From Takakia lepidozioides (taxonomy: Eukaryota > Streptophyta > Takakiopsida > Takakiales > Takakiaceae): a stretch of DNA of 60,000 nucleotides. The notes under the pieces were generated by a model. It made no database searches and had not been told where the DNA came from. It saw nothing but the letters and a program-made list of their open reading frames with translations. Shown here one piece after another: positions 1-11,209 of the stretch; the stretch's first letter is position 1, and every line of letters starts with the position of its first letter. Location of the stretch: NCBI GenBank assembly GCA_030704615.1, contig CM060733.1:7566001-7626000 (forward strand), given 5' to 3'. Made by a program: the position numbers and the translations under genes.

Positions 1-1149
1 GATGTGAGACGAGGTGGAGGCGTACGTTCGAAGTTGCATGAGATGTCAACAAAACAAGTCAACAAACCGCAAGCCATCATGTCTTTTACAACCACTACTA
101 GTACCAAACAGACGTTGGGAACATATGAGCATGGATTTAGTTTGTGAGTTACCTCAAACCTCATCGGGATACGACACTATAGTGGTCTTTGTAGACAAAT
201 TGAGTAAGATCATACACATCCGTCCCACTAGAAAATTCGTCACTGCACCTAAACTAGCTCGACTATATCTGGAAGCGGTCTATTCTCATCATGGACTATC
301 TAAAGTTCTCATTACTGACAGGGGTACCCAATTTACTAGCTTGTTTTGGAAAAGCTTATTTGGTCTTTTTAAAATCAAATTAGCTATGTCAACAGCCTAT
401 CATCCGGAGTCAGATGGACAGACAGAGCGAGCAAATCGTACAATTGAAGACATGTTGCGGGCCTTTACGTTAGAAGAACAAGAAGAGTGGGATTGGTTAT
501 TACCATTGGTAGAATTTTCATACAATAACTCGGTCAACGCGTCAACGAAAGAAACTCATTTTTTTTTTTATGTATGGTGAACACCCAAATGTGCCAACAA
601 CTCTTACGAAGTTTAATTTACCAAAAGATGAGTTATCCAAGGTAGCCACGACTAACGCATTTGTGCAACAAATTCGACGGGGAGTACGTCAAGCTTAAAA
701 GAAGCTGATGGTTGCCCAAAATTGCCAAAAGCAGTATGCAAATGCACGTCGACGGGATGATGAGTTTGCAGTTGGGGATCAAGTGTGGTTGTCTACAACC
801 CATTTACACAGTAGCATACAAGCTGGAGTTACTACCACATATGAAGATCCACCCGGTGTTTCACGTTTCTCTACTACGTCGTTACGAACCTCGATCATCA
901 ATATTCAAAGATAATCAAGAACCACAACATTTTCCAGAGTTGATAGACAAAAATAAAGAGTGGGAGGTCGACCGTGTTATGAAAAAACGCACATACAAAC
1001 GAGGGCGACATGAGGTGTTGGAATATTTGGTTTTATGGAAAGGATTTCCATTATATAAAGTTACTTGGGAACCGGTGCAAAATCTCGCAAATGCTCAATT
1101 GACAATTCAAGCTTTTGAAAATTCGAACATCGAGGACGTTGCTTCTTGA
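1..1149 (+). pseudogene. Ty3 chromovirus integrase and chromodomain, broken
   Basis: This is the 3' part of the pol gene of a Ty3-type LTR retrotransposon, entering from the left edge. The first frame (to about 580) is an integrase core. It shows the D of MDLV, the D of ITDRGTQF, the YHPESDGQTERANR block with the catalytic E, and then the conserved NNS region. Reading breaks at a run of T near 560. The next frame holds NARRRDDEFAVGDQVWL, typical of the integrase C-terminal region, after an in-frame stop near 695. A further shift near 860 leads to VFHVSLLRRY and a chromodomain (about 960-1100, EVDRVMKKR to YLVLWKGFP and VTWEP), ending at 1149. At least two frameshifts and one stop make it dead. 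The chromodomain places it in the chromovirus branch by family knowledge. Confidence 0.9.
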
Positions 1150-1161
1150 AAGAGGGGAAGA
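1149..1161 (+). other. Polypurine tract
   Basis: An uninterrupted purine run (AAAGAGGGGAAGA) starts at the chromodomain stop codon and ends one base before the LTR. This is the position expected for plus-strand priming in an LTR retrotransposon. Confidence 0.8.
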
Positions 1162-1162
1162 T

Positions 1163-1571
1163 TGTAACAAGGTAGAATCTAGAAGGTTCTAGATGGAGGA
1201 TGAAAGTTCTCTAGTAAGAAGTTTGACTTAAGGAAGTTTGACTTGAGGCTCTCAAGTCAAACCTCTAAGATATTCATATTATGGAGAGTAGGTCAAATAT
1301 TTGATAAAGTCATATTGTAGAGAATATGTCAAACCTATGAAGGTTGACTTTAACAAATATCTTTGATAAAGTCGTATTGTGGAGAATATGTCGAACCTAT
1401 TAAGGTTGACTTTAGGAAGCTTTGACTTGAGGCTCTCAAGTCAAACCTTTAAAATAATCATATTGTGAAGGGTATATAAACCTACAATGAAAGCCTAGAA
1501 GACATCGAGTTGTTTTGGGAAAAAGTTGAGAAGTACTTCTATTCTAGTTTGTGTAGATCTTGAGTGTTACA
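1163..1571 (+). mobile_element. 3' LTR of the Ty3 chromovirus
   Basis: The LTR begins TGTAACA and ends TGTTACA, giving short inverted termini, and it directly follows a polypurine tract at 1149-1161 (AAAGAGGGGAAGA). It is 409 bp long. Its U3 region is built from imperfect internal duplications: a unit around 1216-1275 recurs at about 1405-1450, and a unit around 1296-1350 recurs at about 1358-1412. A TATA box (TATATAAA) lies at 1473-1480, which would place the transcript start near 1505. The matching 5' LTR and target duplication lie outside the window. Confidence 0.85.
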
Positions 1572-2459
1572 GGCATCTTGATAAAGAAGAGTTATCTTCA
1601 TCGTGAACGGATGTTATGCGTGTATTACGAGGTCTAATATAAAACTCATCGTGAATGTTATATCTCTCTGTATTATTATTATCTGTTATTGGAATAGCAA
1701 AGTGCATGTTATCCTCGTCATTGTTTTGATGATCAATGTTTGTCCAGATGTTTTGGTTATGGTGGTTTGACAATTCAAATGAACAAGTTTGTAAGTCATC
1801 CCAACAAACATTGGAGTCAGTGTCCTCTTGTACATGAAGTTTATATGTAAAAGAGATTTTATTTGTGATATAGATTCGGCATGTTCAGAATATGCTTCAT
1901 GCCATGTGTTATGAATGCCTATTTATTGTTCTTCTCGTCCTCGAAAATGATGGTATAAAAGAAGTTGTTCTCTTGCTTTATGTTTATTGTAGTGAACAAA
2001 CCTTATTACTTTCATTTTTTTACATTTGACAAATTTATTATTTATAATATTATATGATGAAGAAAATTCAGCTAAGGATAAAGAATCCAATTCCATAGGT
2101 CTGCGTACGTACCTATCTATAATAGAGGGACACATAACGTCAGTGGAATGTGGATCTAATTTTTCTAATGCATTTTGAGGTTTTAGCACAAATATCATAT
2201 TTTGACATGGTGAAGTATTAATAAACTTAAATGAGCGAGAGCTATGATGTAAAGGAAGTGATAAAACTAAGTAGGCTGCAAGTTGGGCAGACATTTGTTG
2301 AGAATTTAAGAAAACATTACCCAACTTTATTATTCGTGTATCAGAATCTACTTTGTCAGCAACACATTTTTGGATGATTGTACGTAATTCAGATGTTATT
2401 GTTTTGTCTAGTTTTGTCATGTAAGATGTACAATGGCAGGGTGTTGTAATCATGTACAC
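1567..2459 (-). pseudogene. Helitron protein fragment
   Basis: The minus-strand frame at 2459-1923 encodes 178 residues. The series LVLSLPLHHSSRSFKFINTSP, LKPQNALEKLDPHSTDV, IIDRYVRRP, SLSLAEFSSSYNI and VIRFVHYNKHKAREQLLLY follows the block order I know from Helitron Rep/helicase polyproteins, in the stretch between the Rep and helicase domains. A second minus frame (1773-1567) probably continues the same protein after a frame break. Neither the Rep two-tyrosine motif nor the helicase Walker motifs are present. It is therefore an internal relic, possibly truncated when the neighbouring LTR element inserted. Helitron ends (5' TC, 3' hairpin-CTRR) were not located. Confidence 0.65.
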
Positions 2460-3431
2460 GGATATCGAAGAAAATATTCTATCTTACATGTTATTCCTTG
2501 TGAGAAGTCCTTGATGAACACTACTATTGCTACAATGTTTGAGTCCAATTCCGAACATGCAACTGTTCCTTTAGATCAGAAGGAGCTATGGCGAGTGAAG
2601 TGCCATAAGTTATGTGTAGAATGTTTTGAATCTGTTGGGCAACAAAGCTGTCATATGTGTACACATCCACCATGGCCTATAGATTTAAAGCCCTATACAA
2701 GAACTTGGTTGCAATGTACAATAGTTGATAACGTAGTTATCCATTCTATTGAGCAGTTTACTGATGTAGTAAACTTTGCCAAAATAGCACAAAGACAATC
2801 AAAAGATGCAAACTATGTTGTAGCCAAATATAGAATTGGCAGTGGATCTTTCTCTGGGAAAAGTCTGTTGTGAAAATTAGACTTACCTGATGATATTGAA
2901 ATTCATTTAGTTTATAGTGATGTTCCGAACAATTCTAAAGTGAGGATCAAGCCATATTGGTTACATGAAGATACGGTGGATACTTGGGCTGCATACACAA
3001 AATACAACGCAAAGACGACAACCTCAATTGTGGTCCTCAACAGGAAGGGCGTATCGGAGGAAGACCATCTGATTGTGGATTTTGACGATCTCAAGGTAGA
3101 TGACATTTATCTTATCTACATGCGAAATGTGGTGGATACGATGCAAGCCCAGACTATTAAGAGTCTAGCTTATTTGTATTTTCAAACTACACCATACAAG
3201 GGAAGGAGTGGACATGATACTATGAGAGGACCAAGGCCATCCAAAAGCCATGGATATGCAGCAACCATTGCCAGCAAGGGAAATACTGACAAATATTACA
3301 ACAAATCAACATCTGCAGAAGACGAAGTAGCGTTTAGGGATACTGATGATAGTATTGCTTCAAACATTTGGAAAGGAGTTGTAAATAAATTTCCTAGATT
3401 TGTGGCGGACTTATTTGAGGACCAAATATGA
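2433..3431 (+). pseudogene. Unrecognised ORF interrupted by one TGA
   Basis: A single reading frame runs from an ATG at 2433 to a stop at 3431. It is broken only by a TGA at 2871-2873, so about 332 codons were probably once continuous. I do not recognise the family. The first half has a cysteine-rich stretch (about residues 53-78, CHKLCVECFES, then CHMC) that could bind zinc. The second half is acidic and soluble-looking, without membrane segments. Past 3431 a decayed continuation (to about 3730) contains a segment resembling residues around RKGVSEEDHLIVDF, which suggests an internal duplication. The 5' end overlaps the Helitron relic on the other strand, so it could be Helitron cargo. That is inference. 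Confidence 0.45.
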
Positions 3432-4373
3432 CCTTTTAGCTATATTAAAATAGGATTGAAAGGGTCGAAAGTACTAGTGCATCAATTCTATATGACAAGG
3501 TCAATTGTAGTGCCTACCCACGTGGACAAATCAGACAAAGACAGTACTATTATCTATTGGACAAAACGAGGGTCACCCACGGAAGAAGATTTTTTTGTAA
3601 ACTAACTGTTCTATAAGTTCGAGACTACAGATGCAGCTACGATATTTATTAGATCCAAATTCTTAGCCTATGGCACACTCACAAGTAAAGATGTAGATGA
3701 AGCAAATTTTTAAATTAGGTATGATGAGTTAGATGAAGAGAAAGTATGATAGTATTTGTGTATATAGAGTTGTATATTATTTGATATTTACATCATTTTA
3801 AAAGATATACTATGTGTTACTACACTGTTACATTATTTTTTGAACATATAATCCTCTTCATTTTTGGCAATGTGACACCCTAAGCCGTGCAAGCAGAATT
3901 CAGTATATATTCCATGTTTTGTACTCTGGAAATGTGAATAGTATACCAGGGGCCATGATCTTTTGTTATAGAGTTCAGTGTGAAGTTCCTGAAAATATCA
4001 CACCCAAAGCATTCTCTTAATCGAAGTTGTACTAATGGGACTAAAAGTGCATGGCTCCTTCCTTCATTGGTACTATTTTCTATCTTGAGGGAGCTTGAGA
4101 AAAGTTTTGATAGCTAGATAGGATGTCTTAACTACAGGACTGGATAGCATTTGTCTTGTTTGTGGGACCTGGACAGGGACTAATCGGTGGCAGTATCTGT
4201 AGGTCACAGAGAACAGGAGCGTGTGTACTTGGGTTACAGTGGCGGTTTGCAATTACAGTAAAGGGCTTATCTACCCCTCAAAACCAAAGTACAATAGCAC
4301 CAGTATTTTTACTATGTACACATGTAAACTATGGATAAATGCCACTAGTTTCTGAACTGATGTATGTGTGCAG
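3432..4373. other. Non-coding stretch, decayed tail of the preceding ORF
   Basis: From 3432 to about 3730 the translation still resembles the upstream ORF but carries stops (for example near 3602 and 3712). The rest, to 4373, is AT-rich and I see no gene, RNA or clear repeat in it. Confidence 0.4.
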
Positions 4374-4900
4374 GGAATGAGACTGCAGAGACAATGGCAT
4401 ACTTTGGAATTATATTGAACTTGGTATTTTACTTGGTACATAGCATCCATGTCAGCTTCCCATATTCATCTACCTTTGTCACAAACTTTATGGGGACTAC
4501 CATCACACCCTTGCTCAGAGCCTTCTCGCCGACCCATATCCGGGACAATATATTAGAAAATAGATATCGTCTTAGGCTGCCCACTGTTTGGCCAATTACA
4601 AACTCTTTTCTTCTCTGCATCTGTTTATTGTTGAAAGGTAGGCAAGCCGCATCCCTGAAAAGATATCGTTGTAGGAAATGATATTGGAATCTTCATTTTT
4701 CTAGGGCTTCATCTTATTGGCACTCTCTGCCAACTTACCTGGCTGTAAGCCTTCGGCTTTTATGTCTACCGATATGAACATGTTTATGGGCAAGTGTCAG
4801 AAGGGAACATCATCACAAATGGCTTTCCTATATGTATCACTCTATACAATTGCATTGGGATTAGGCGGGATCAAACCCTGGACAGTTGAGCTCTAGGAAT
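4374..4900 (+). pseudogene. NPF/PTR transporter pseudogene
   Basis: After a good acceptor (TGTGTGCAG at 4366-4373) the frame reads NETAETMAYFGIILNLVFYL and later VTNFMGTTITPLLRAF. This is the signature start of the second exon of plant NRT1/PTR (NPF) proton-coupled transporters, covering the first two membrane helices. The expected following helix (the ADAYLGR region) is missing and is replaced by LINE-derived sequence at about 4533-4660. NPF similarity resumes near 4706 (GFILLALSANLPG) and continues to MAFLYVSLYTIALGLGGIKPW at about 4893, followed by stops. No first exon and no downstream domains are visible, so it is a non-functional fragment. Confidence 0.75.
4533..4665 (-). mobile_element. 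LINE-A fragment inside the NPF pseudogene
   Basis: This stretch aligns base for base, with moderate divergence, to 11530-11650 of the LINE-A element in the same orientation. Shared landmarks are CCGGACA, CTGCCCAC-type cysteine codons, CTCTGCNTCTGTTT and AAAGGTAGGC. On the minus strand it corresponds to the CCHC zinc-knuckle region of the LINE C-terminus. Confidence 0.7.
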
Positions 4901-5223
4901 AGAAGAGTGATCCCATTTCAATCTTTCTTCATCATCCCAATGTTCACTTCAAATACCCTCCTCTAGGATGTGCACAATGTGGTGATTATGTATGCTTAGT
5001 CCATTGCTTAGTTGACTTTGTTTTCCGAGATTCTCTAGCAGTTTCCGGACATGAAGGGAACGATGAAAGTATATGGGATCGTGTACTTGTATGTGACCAT
5101 TGTTGATTTCCAGTGCGGTTTTCAAGAAAGCCCTTTGTGGCTTTCTGTCGTGGGCTCAAACATTCGAGGACGGGGTTGCACACGCATCTGCATTTTCCGA
5201 ACCAGTTTTTTGTTTTTAATTTA

Positions 5224-5247
5224 CTTTATATATATATATATATATCT
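5224..5247. repeat. (TA)n microsatellite
   Basis: About ten TA units lie in an AT-rich stretch just after the last traces of the NPF pseudogene region. Confidence 0.8.
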
Positions 5248-5454
5248 GTTTTATATATTAGATAAAGTAGTATGTATAGTTTTTATTAGTTTATCAATCA
5301 TTGTAATTGATAATATAATTGAATACTTTGAAGCTTTTGCATGAGTTAATAACAAAAGCACAATGAACATAACATAAAATTAGCTCATACTTGTACAAAC
5401 TTTCAAATTAATAGGATTTTGGCATGTTTACAAAATAATTTAAGATTTTCTTAG

Positions 5455-5605
5455 GCCAATCCCAGTCTTTACACAGTGAAAAGTTAGTTGATCATTTAGA
5501 CCAACGACGGTCTTGACATGGTGTAAACATAGTTCATCACATGTTACATACAATGTAAACCAATAACAGTCTTGACATGGTGTAAGGTCAGTTGACCATT
5601 TTTTC
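5455..5605. repeat. Short degenerate tandem repeat
   Basis: Three imperfect units of roughly 55-60 bp share CCAANNACNGTCTTGACATGG-like cores followed by a TTAGTTGATCATT or TCAGTTGACCATT motif. No coding potential is evident. Confidence 0.4.
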
Positions 5606-5734
5606 TCCATTGACTTCAACATGATGCAAAGTCTATGCCCTGAAGGGACATAGCCAACAACACTGTTGCCCAACCCTACCCGAAGGACTTGAAACTCCCC
5701 AAATACCCACCCAATAAATTAATTAGCTGACCCC

Positions 5735-5870
5735 ATTTTATAGATAAGTTGGCCACAATGGGTGTCATCCAACATACATTTATGTGGCTTTGAACCCACA
5801 ACCACTTGTAAAAGACAGCTTTGTGCCCTCTTAATCAAATCATTGAAAAGAGCTAGGAAAAAATAACCCA
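5735..5870 (-). repeat. tRNA-derived SINE-like unit (family 1)
   Basis: On the minus strand there is a B-box-like GGGTTCAAAGCC, preceded by ACAAGTGGTTGT (anticodon/variable region) and followed by GTATGTTGGATGACA. The same order, with substitutions, occurs at 8520-8640. The tRNA part also resembles 7447-7500. A tRNA-headed SINE is the simplest reading. The A box is degenerate here. Confidence 0.45.
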
Positions 5871-5949
5871 GCCCAAGGCTTTGAAGCGTACAAGGGGATA
5901 CCACACCCTTGACCACAAAACAAGAGTTAGAATCACTGCCAAAAAGCAC

Positions 5950-7430
5950 CAGAGAGCTTAAAAAAAGAAATAGAAAGAGAGAAATATGAGGCCCTCTGAA
6001 ATTGAAGGTAAGCTTTGAAGTTTCTATTATGGATGTTCATGCAGCGTTAGTTGACCTCACTGTCTTCCCCATCAACAAGAGGACTCCCATTCCGCAAGGA
6101 AAGCGATTGTGCCAAAGAATTCTTGAATCAAACATATAGGAACAGAAGAAATCATCATTGCCCCAAGATACATCAAAAGCTTAGTAAAAAATTTCTCTTC
6201 TTTTTTCAGAATATTTGCACACCTCTGCCATCAGAACTACCTAAGCATTTCTCCCCTCCGTCTGAAGTCTGTATAGAGTTTCAACAATACGAGCTTGATG
6301 TTGGGACTGGGACCCTTATAAGCAAAAAAAACATCAATTTATCAAAATCGAATATTCTGTCATAAATTCCCTATTTCTCATGGATGAAATTGCCAAAATT
6401 CTCAAAAACAAATATAGATCTTGGATGAATTTGCCTAATATGGATGATATACATGGATGAAAGTACAGCGGAGGATGATTCTGTCCAAATTTCAGTGGAT
6501 GAGCAGAAAATATGGCTATTTTTTATGCAAAACTCAGTAGCCACTCCTGTTCTTTTCCAAATTTGAAAAAAAAAACACTGGTGCCTGCTGGGTTCTGTGG
6601 CGCAGCAGCCCGACTCGCGCCCACGCCATCCCTGCACACCTCGCCTCCCATTGGCCGGAAGAGGGCAGATCTCCGCCAAGATGCTGACAGGCACACGCTT
6701 GGTCACGTTGACTTGGATTCAGGGACGTATTCTATGCGCAGAATACAGCGCTTGGGTTCAATGCACGGAACAATATTCAGTGCGAGCTTTTCACGGGATA
6801 TAGGGTTCAGTGCGCCCACCATACCCTCATGTTCCGTTGGCGTGCTGGGTTCAGTGTAAGGTGGGGATGCTCTTATGAGTGCTTAGCAAGAGGAGGTGAC
6901 TCGACATATAAGTAGGGAGGAAAGCCCACATGGCATAGAAAGTTGAAGACCTCAATCTTATGGGCTAATGAACAAGAAATTAAACAACTAAAATTGTGCA
7001 TGTTGCTCCGCACTAATACTGACGACCTATAAAAGCAATGTTCAAGTTTTACAAACAGTTCAACACTCCATTTCATTTTGATTGGGGATATATTTAATAC
7101 AAAAATAAAAAATAATGTAAAAACTAAATGCAAGAGTACTTTCGCCCAATTCAAGCAACATAGGCTCCTTGAGCTTTGCTAAGAAAAAAGAGATATTGGA
7201 TCAACCGATTACTTATCCTCCCACATTGATCCGATTATGTTCGTTAAAAGGTGCTTACCTTCCAAACGGAGAGCAGTAGCTCTTCAGTTGCTTCCTTATG
7301 AAGTAGTGATTGTTCAAGGTTGAACATCCATAGTTGGTCCTTCCGAAGGTATGTTGGTTCCTTGTTGCATCTTGGATATGGCCTTGCTTACCTCTTGGTG
7401 TAAGCTCTTAGGCTAGTCAAAAAAAAAATT
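5950..7430. other. Gene-free stretch
   Basis: Only short chance frames are present. A GC-richer patch at about 6590-6840 repeats GGGTTC(T/A)GTG(C/G)GC-like words. I recognise no protein family, RNA or transposon terminus in this stretch. Confidence 0.4.
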
Positions 7431-7439
7431 TAAACAATG

Positions 7440-7710
7440 TTCAATGGTTACAGATGGCCCAATGGTAAGGCCACCTTATAAGTGGTCGCAGGTTGTCACC
7501 CATTATGGCCAACCCAGCTTTGGCGTATCTGGATCAACTGGCTACTTAATGTGCGCGTACCTACGGACTTTCGTGTCCTTGGAGGACATGGCCCCATTAC
7601 AGCCGTTGAAAAGTGTCCACCCTCCAAACGGAAGGCAATATGATGGAATGACATCATAAGTTGCGTGTGCTTCAACAGTAAGAATCTTCCTTTCAATGGT
7701 TTCAATCTAC
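7440..7710 (+). repeat. tRNA-derived SINE-like unit (family 1, best A box)
   Basis: TGGCCCAATGG at about 7453 fits the pol III A-box pattern. GGCC/GGCC can pair as a D stem, and CCAC(CTTATAA)GTGG forms a 7-nt anticodon-type loop. A degraded B box (CGCAGGTTGTCACCC) follows at the right distance. About 150 bp downstream, TTACAGCCGTTGAAAAGTGTCCACC resembles the region next to the 8520-8640 unit, so the body may extend to about 7710. Confidence 0.45.
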
Positions 7711-8500
7711 ACCCCGGACCATACATAGCAAGAGTCGTGAGTCAGGAACGGCTGCGACTAGTAAGGTACACTCTAATCAAGAACTTTATATGACAAACAA
7801 TTTCAACAATCCTAGCTCAAATCTTTTTTCAACAACCCTAAACCTTTTTTCTTTGTGGTCCTATACATATTCCAAAGTCACAAACCCCCATGTCATTTTT
7901 TAAGTAAACACATGGCTATAATAAATAAAATCAATGGCCCTACAACCAGTCAAGTCTGCAATCGGTCAAATGAGCTCCTTCATACCACTGTGGAAAAATA
8001 AGAACTAGGCAAGGCAATTTCTACATATAAGGGGGAGCCTTGAAGGCTTTTTCACACATAAGGCAAATTGTTGTCGACTGCAACTATTGCTGCCAGTGGA
8101 AGTTGCCATTATCAAAAGTTTTGAGGCCATACATTCACCCGATCACTTTACTTGTTGCTCTTGTAGCTCACAACAAATTAAAATTTGCATCATAAACATG
8201 TGTTTTATGCTGAGACCTTTTCATATGCTTTTGTTAACTAAATCTAAAATCTATCAATGTAGGATGCCCAAATGCTATTGTTGTCATTTGCAGATGTTCA
8301 ACTTATTGGTAGCAGCAACAAAAAACACTGACACTCATTTTATACAAGTTTTATCCGCTCCAGCCATTCCATGGCATGTGAACATGCTTTGACGTCGAGC
8401 CGCAAGAAAACATGCATATTCATCATCTCACTAAATCTTCATTTTTTATTTGAAAATTGACTCTTGCCAAAACAAGCGTAACTTATGCATCACTTATGCA
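7711..8500. other. Gene-free stretch
   Basis: No convincing coding region, RNA or repeat terminus is visible. The translated frames lack family resemblance and are broken by stops. Confidence 0.4.
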
Positions 8501-8514
8501 TCACTTGATCTGAA

Positions 8515-8645
8515 CCGCTACAGCCTTCGAGTGGGAAGGTGGACACCTTCATGACATCCAACACATGTGATTTTGAACTAACAACCACTAGTGAAATGGT
8601 ATTATGCCGTGACCATCAGCTATCTATTGGATGTCATCTCATACA
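8515..8645 (-). repeat. tRNA-derived SINE-like unit (family 1)
   Basis: Read on the minus strand, CTAGTGGTTGTTAGTTCAAAATCACATG and GTGTTGGATGTCATG match the 5735-5870 unit in order and spacing. They are followed by GTGTCCACCTTCC, also seen near 7610. The B box is GTTCAAAATC. Confidence 0.45.
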
Positions 8646-8699
8646 TTAACTTTATATGAGTTGTGGGAATAAGCTAAACCCTGGTTGGTGCGAACCCTC

Positions 8700-8870
8700 A
8701 AAAGGCTCTAACAACTACTCTTTGGCAAGGCAAAGTTTCTGGGGAACAGCGTGAGTACATTCTTTTCTCTCTAACTCTCCGGCAAGGCAGGGGGGTCTAA
8801 CTTTGAACAATAAACAAATGCAAAGAGGAAATGGAGACAAAAGAGAGATTATCAATGCCCGATGTACAGA
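8700..8870 (+). mobile_element. LINE-A coding fragment
   Basis: Translation in the plus direction gives a stretch resembling GGLTLNNKQMQRGNGD. This corresponds to the segment just before the zinc knuckle of LINE-A (GSLPLNSKQKQRGKGE on the minus strand near 11600-11650). It ends in a GA-rich run at about 8879. Confidence 0.5.
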
Positions 8871-9149
8871 TGGCTTCAAAGAGAGAGAGAGAACTCCGGC
8901 AAAAGCCGGCGTAACTAAAAGCCACTGCACCTAGGGGGTACTGCCCCCGGTCAGGGGTGGGCTCTATAGGGGGATAAAGTAGTGTCGAGGTACTAAGGAG
9001 AAGAATCTTGTGTAAGACTATTTGACTAGGTGGGTTTGGTTGTTTTCGAGTTTGCGTTTCTTACTAATGATATATGTTAAGGATCTGAAGGCTGGGAGTC
9101 CAAAGACGATATCTAATGTATAGGGCATTCTCATGACAGAGCAATCCTC

Positions 9150-9515
9150 TTCAAGATCATCAACAACAGAATCCTTGCAAGACCTCTGTTCACCAACTTC
9201 GAAAACACAAGGTTGAGCCGAAAGCCCTAACCCTATTGGGGTCTAATTGCTGGGCAACTCACACACAACAAATTGATGTTTGTGGCCGCAAGGTGAAGTT
9301 AGTTACACTGGCTTTTTGCCGGAGTCTTCTCTCTCTGATATTTATGTGAAGGGCTTTCTAGAGGAAATCTGGAAAGCCCAAGCCAATTGTCTATATCAAG
9401 AAGTCACACTGCTGGAATGAGCCCTCTGTTCCTACTTGTTCCACCCAAACTGGGCGCATGATCTATGACCAAAATGCTATGGCAAACAATGTCACATGAA
9501 TACTCCCCCTCTCTC
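9150..9515 (+). mobile_element. LINE-A 3' end
   Basis: RPLFTNFENTRLSRKP and later YVKGFLEEIWKAQ match the LINE-A C-terminus (VPLFTNFESLKAEPKAQ and CVKGFLEDI, minus strand 11370-11480). They are followed by the LINE-A 3' untranslated region (CCAAACTGGGCGC, GCTATGGCAAACAATGTC, ending near CTCCCCCTCTCTC at 9515). Frameshifts show it is inactive. Together with 8700-8870 it may be one rearranged copy. Confidence 0.6.
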
Positions 9516-9519
9516 ACTT

Positions 9520-10675
9520 TGTTAAGGTCTAGGTAACACCATTCAAGAAATGCCTAATCCCGTTATTCTATGGGGAATTTTTGCACAGGAAAATGGAAAA
9601 CAAGTTTCCCTAATCCTAACGTAAAGTATCAACCTATATGGTCAGAAGAGAGGCTGCCCTATATGGTTAGAAGCCCTAGCTGCTCTTTTCATTTAAAAGA
9701 CGAGCCAACAACAGCTGGAGGAGGAGTCACCTTACTCCCTGAACTATGGCTCCAGGCGAGCTACTCACCTAGACTATATATCCCTTGTTTGAGTACCCGG
9801 CTCTGGTAACACCTTCATTTTGGAAATGGGTAAGATAACTAGCACCGCCCCAGCCCCTAGTATAATGTCTTTTCTTTATATTTTGCAACCCATGACTGTC
9901 TCTAAACTGAATATGAACAACAACCACAAGCCTTCACTTTTTTAGAGGGTAGGCATACTCGGACTGTGAAAAAGGGCATAAGGAAGTCTTCATGGTGCAT
10001 CATGCTTGGTGTGGAATGGTGTTGACACTTGCTTGTGATATTCTCAAATACTTGATGGACTGAAGGAAGATGTTAGGATCTAGTCACTAGTGGCAACCTT
10101 GCCATTTGCTGATCCCTTTCACAAGATAAAGCCTATTGCAACCCTTCATGCCTACCATGACATAGGTAGATCACTATGTGGATTTACTTTGACACTGTGA
10201 CCTCTGAGGGACTCGAGTAAGCCCACATGGAGCATTTTGAATTCAAAGAACTGCTTCAAAACAACCAATCCCCTAGCTGCTATGGCTATTCTCATAGCTG
10301 CAATTTTGACTTCTACAAAGATTCCACTAAAAGTATTCAAGTGAGAATCTATGGACATTTCTAATCTACATATGGAAACTAGGAAGAACCTTCTGGTCAA
10401 AGCCTTGGTTGCATATGATATGGCACCCCATGTAAGCAATTGCCAGGTTTGCAGGCATACATGTTCACAAATCTGAATTTTGCAGGACTTTGTGAGGTTT
10501 CTATGTAAAAGCTACTGTCTATATCGAAGTAGCTGGATCATGTCCAGATATATGATGTTGTTAAACACAACAAGACTAGATGCAAATGATCTAGGACTCG
10601 ACAAGTCTTGACATGACTAAATCACACTCGCTAATTTTGTGAAGTCACAACGGGAGTGAGTCCCTCACAAAGGTA
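9520..10675. other. Gene-free stretch
   Basis: No recognisable coding sequence, RNA gene or repeat boundary is visible between two LINE-A 3' ends. Confidence 0.4.
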
Positions 10676-10778
10676 GTGTCTGTTCCATTTTGTTCCACCA
10701 AAACTGGGCACGGGGCCTATGGCCACAAGTCTACAGCAAACATCGTCTGAGTACATTCTAATTTTTTTCTCTCAATCT
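10675..10778 (+). mobile_element. LINE-A 3' UTR-only copy
   Basis: TTGTTCCACCAAAACTGGGC, GGCCTATGGCCACAAG and TACAGCAAACATCGTC follow the order of the LINE-A 3' untranslated region. No coding part is attached, so this is a strongly 5'-truncated insertion. Confidence 0.6.
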
Positions 10779-11209
10779 TCACATGTGCTTTCCATGGCAC
10801 AAGGCTGTAACAACACATTTGATTAATCTATCAACTTCTGGAAACAGCCTGATTTGTCTTTCTTGTGTCACCCTTGTGTAAAAGGCAATGCAAAAAAAGA
10901 AGCAACTAGAAATTCCTGCAGCCAACCAGTTATCTGACTGGCAACCAATAAAACAGGTCATCTTCAAGAGATAAGCAATCGACTTCTCCAAAGGAACCAT
11001 CGACAACTTTTCCACTCCGTACCATTCTGATTACTGAAATTGTCACAGCTCTCAGCATTGTCTTCAGTCTCTTAACTCAAATAGCGCAAAATGAGGGGTT
11101 GCTATCTTTGGAGAAAACTACACAAGAAACTTGATTATAAACTGTACACTATCCTCACTGTCTTGCCCAGCAACCGGGCACATGGGTTCCCTTCATCTGG
11201 ACTGAGTTA

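Noticed and set aside
6371-6860. Overlapping frames of about 110 codons
   Set aside because: They occur on both strands over the same GC-rich patch with no recognisable family or splice context.
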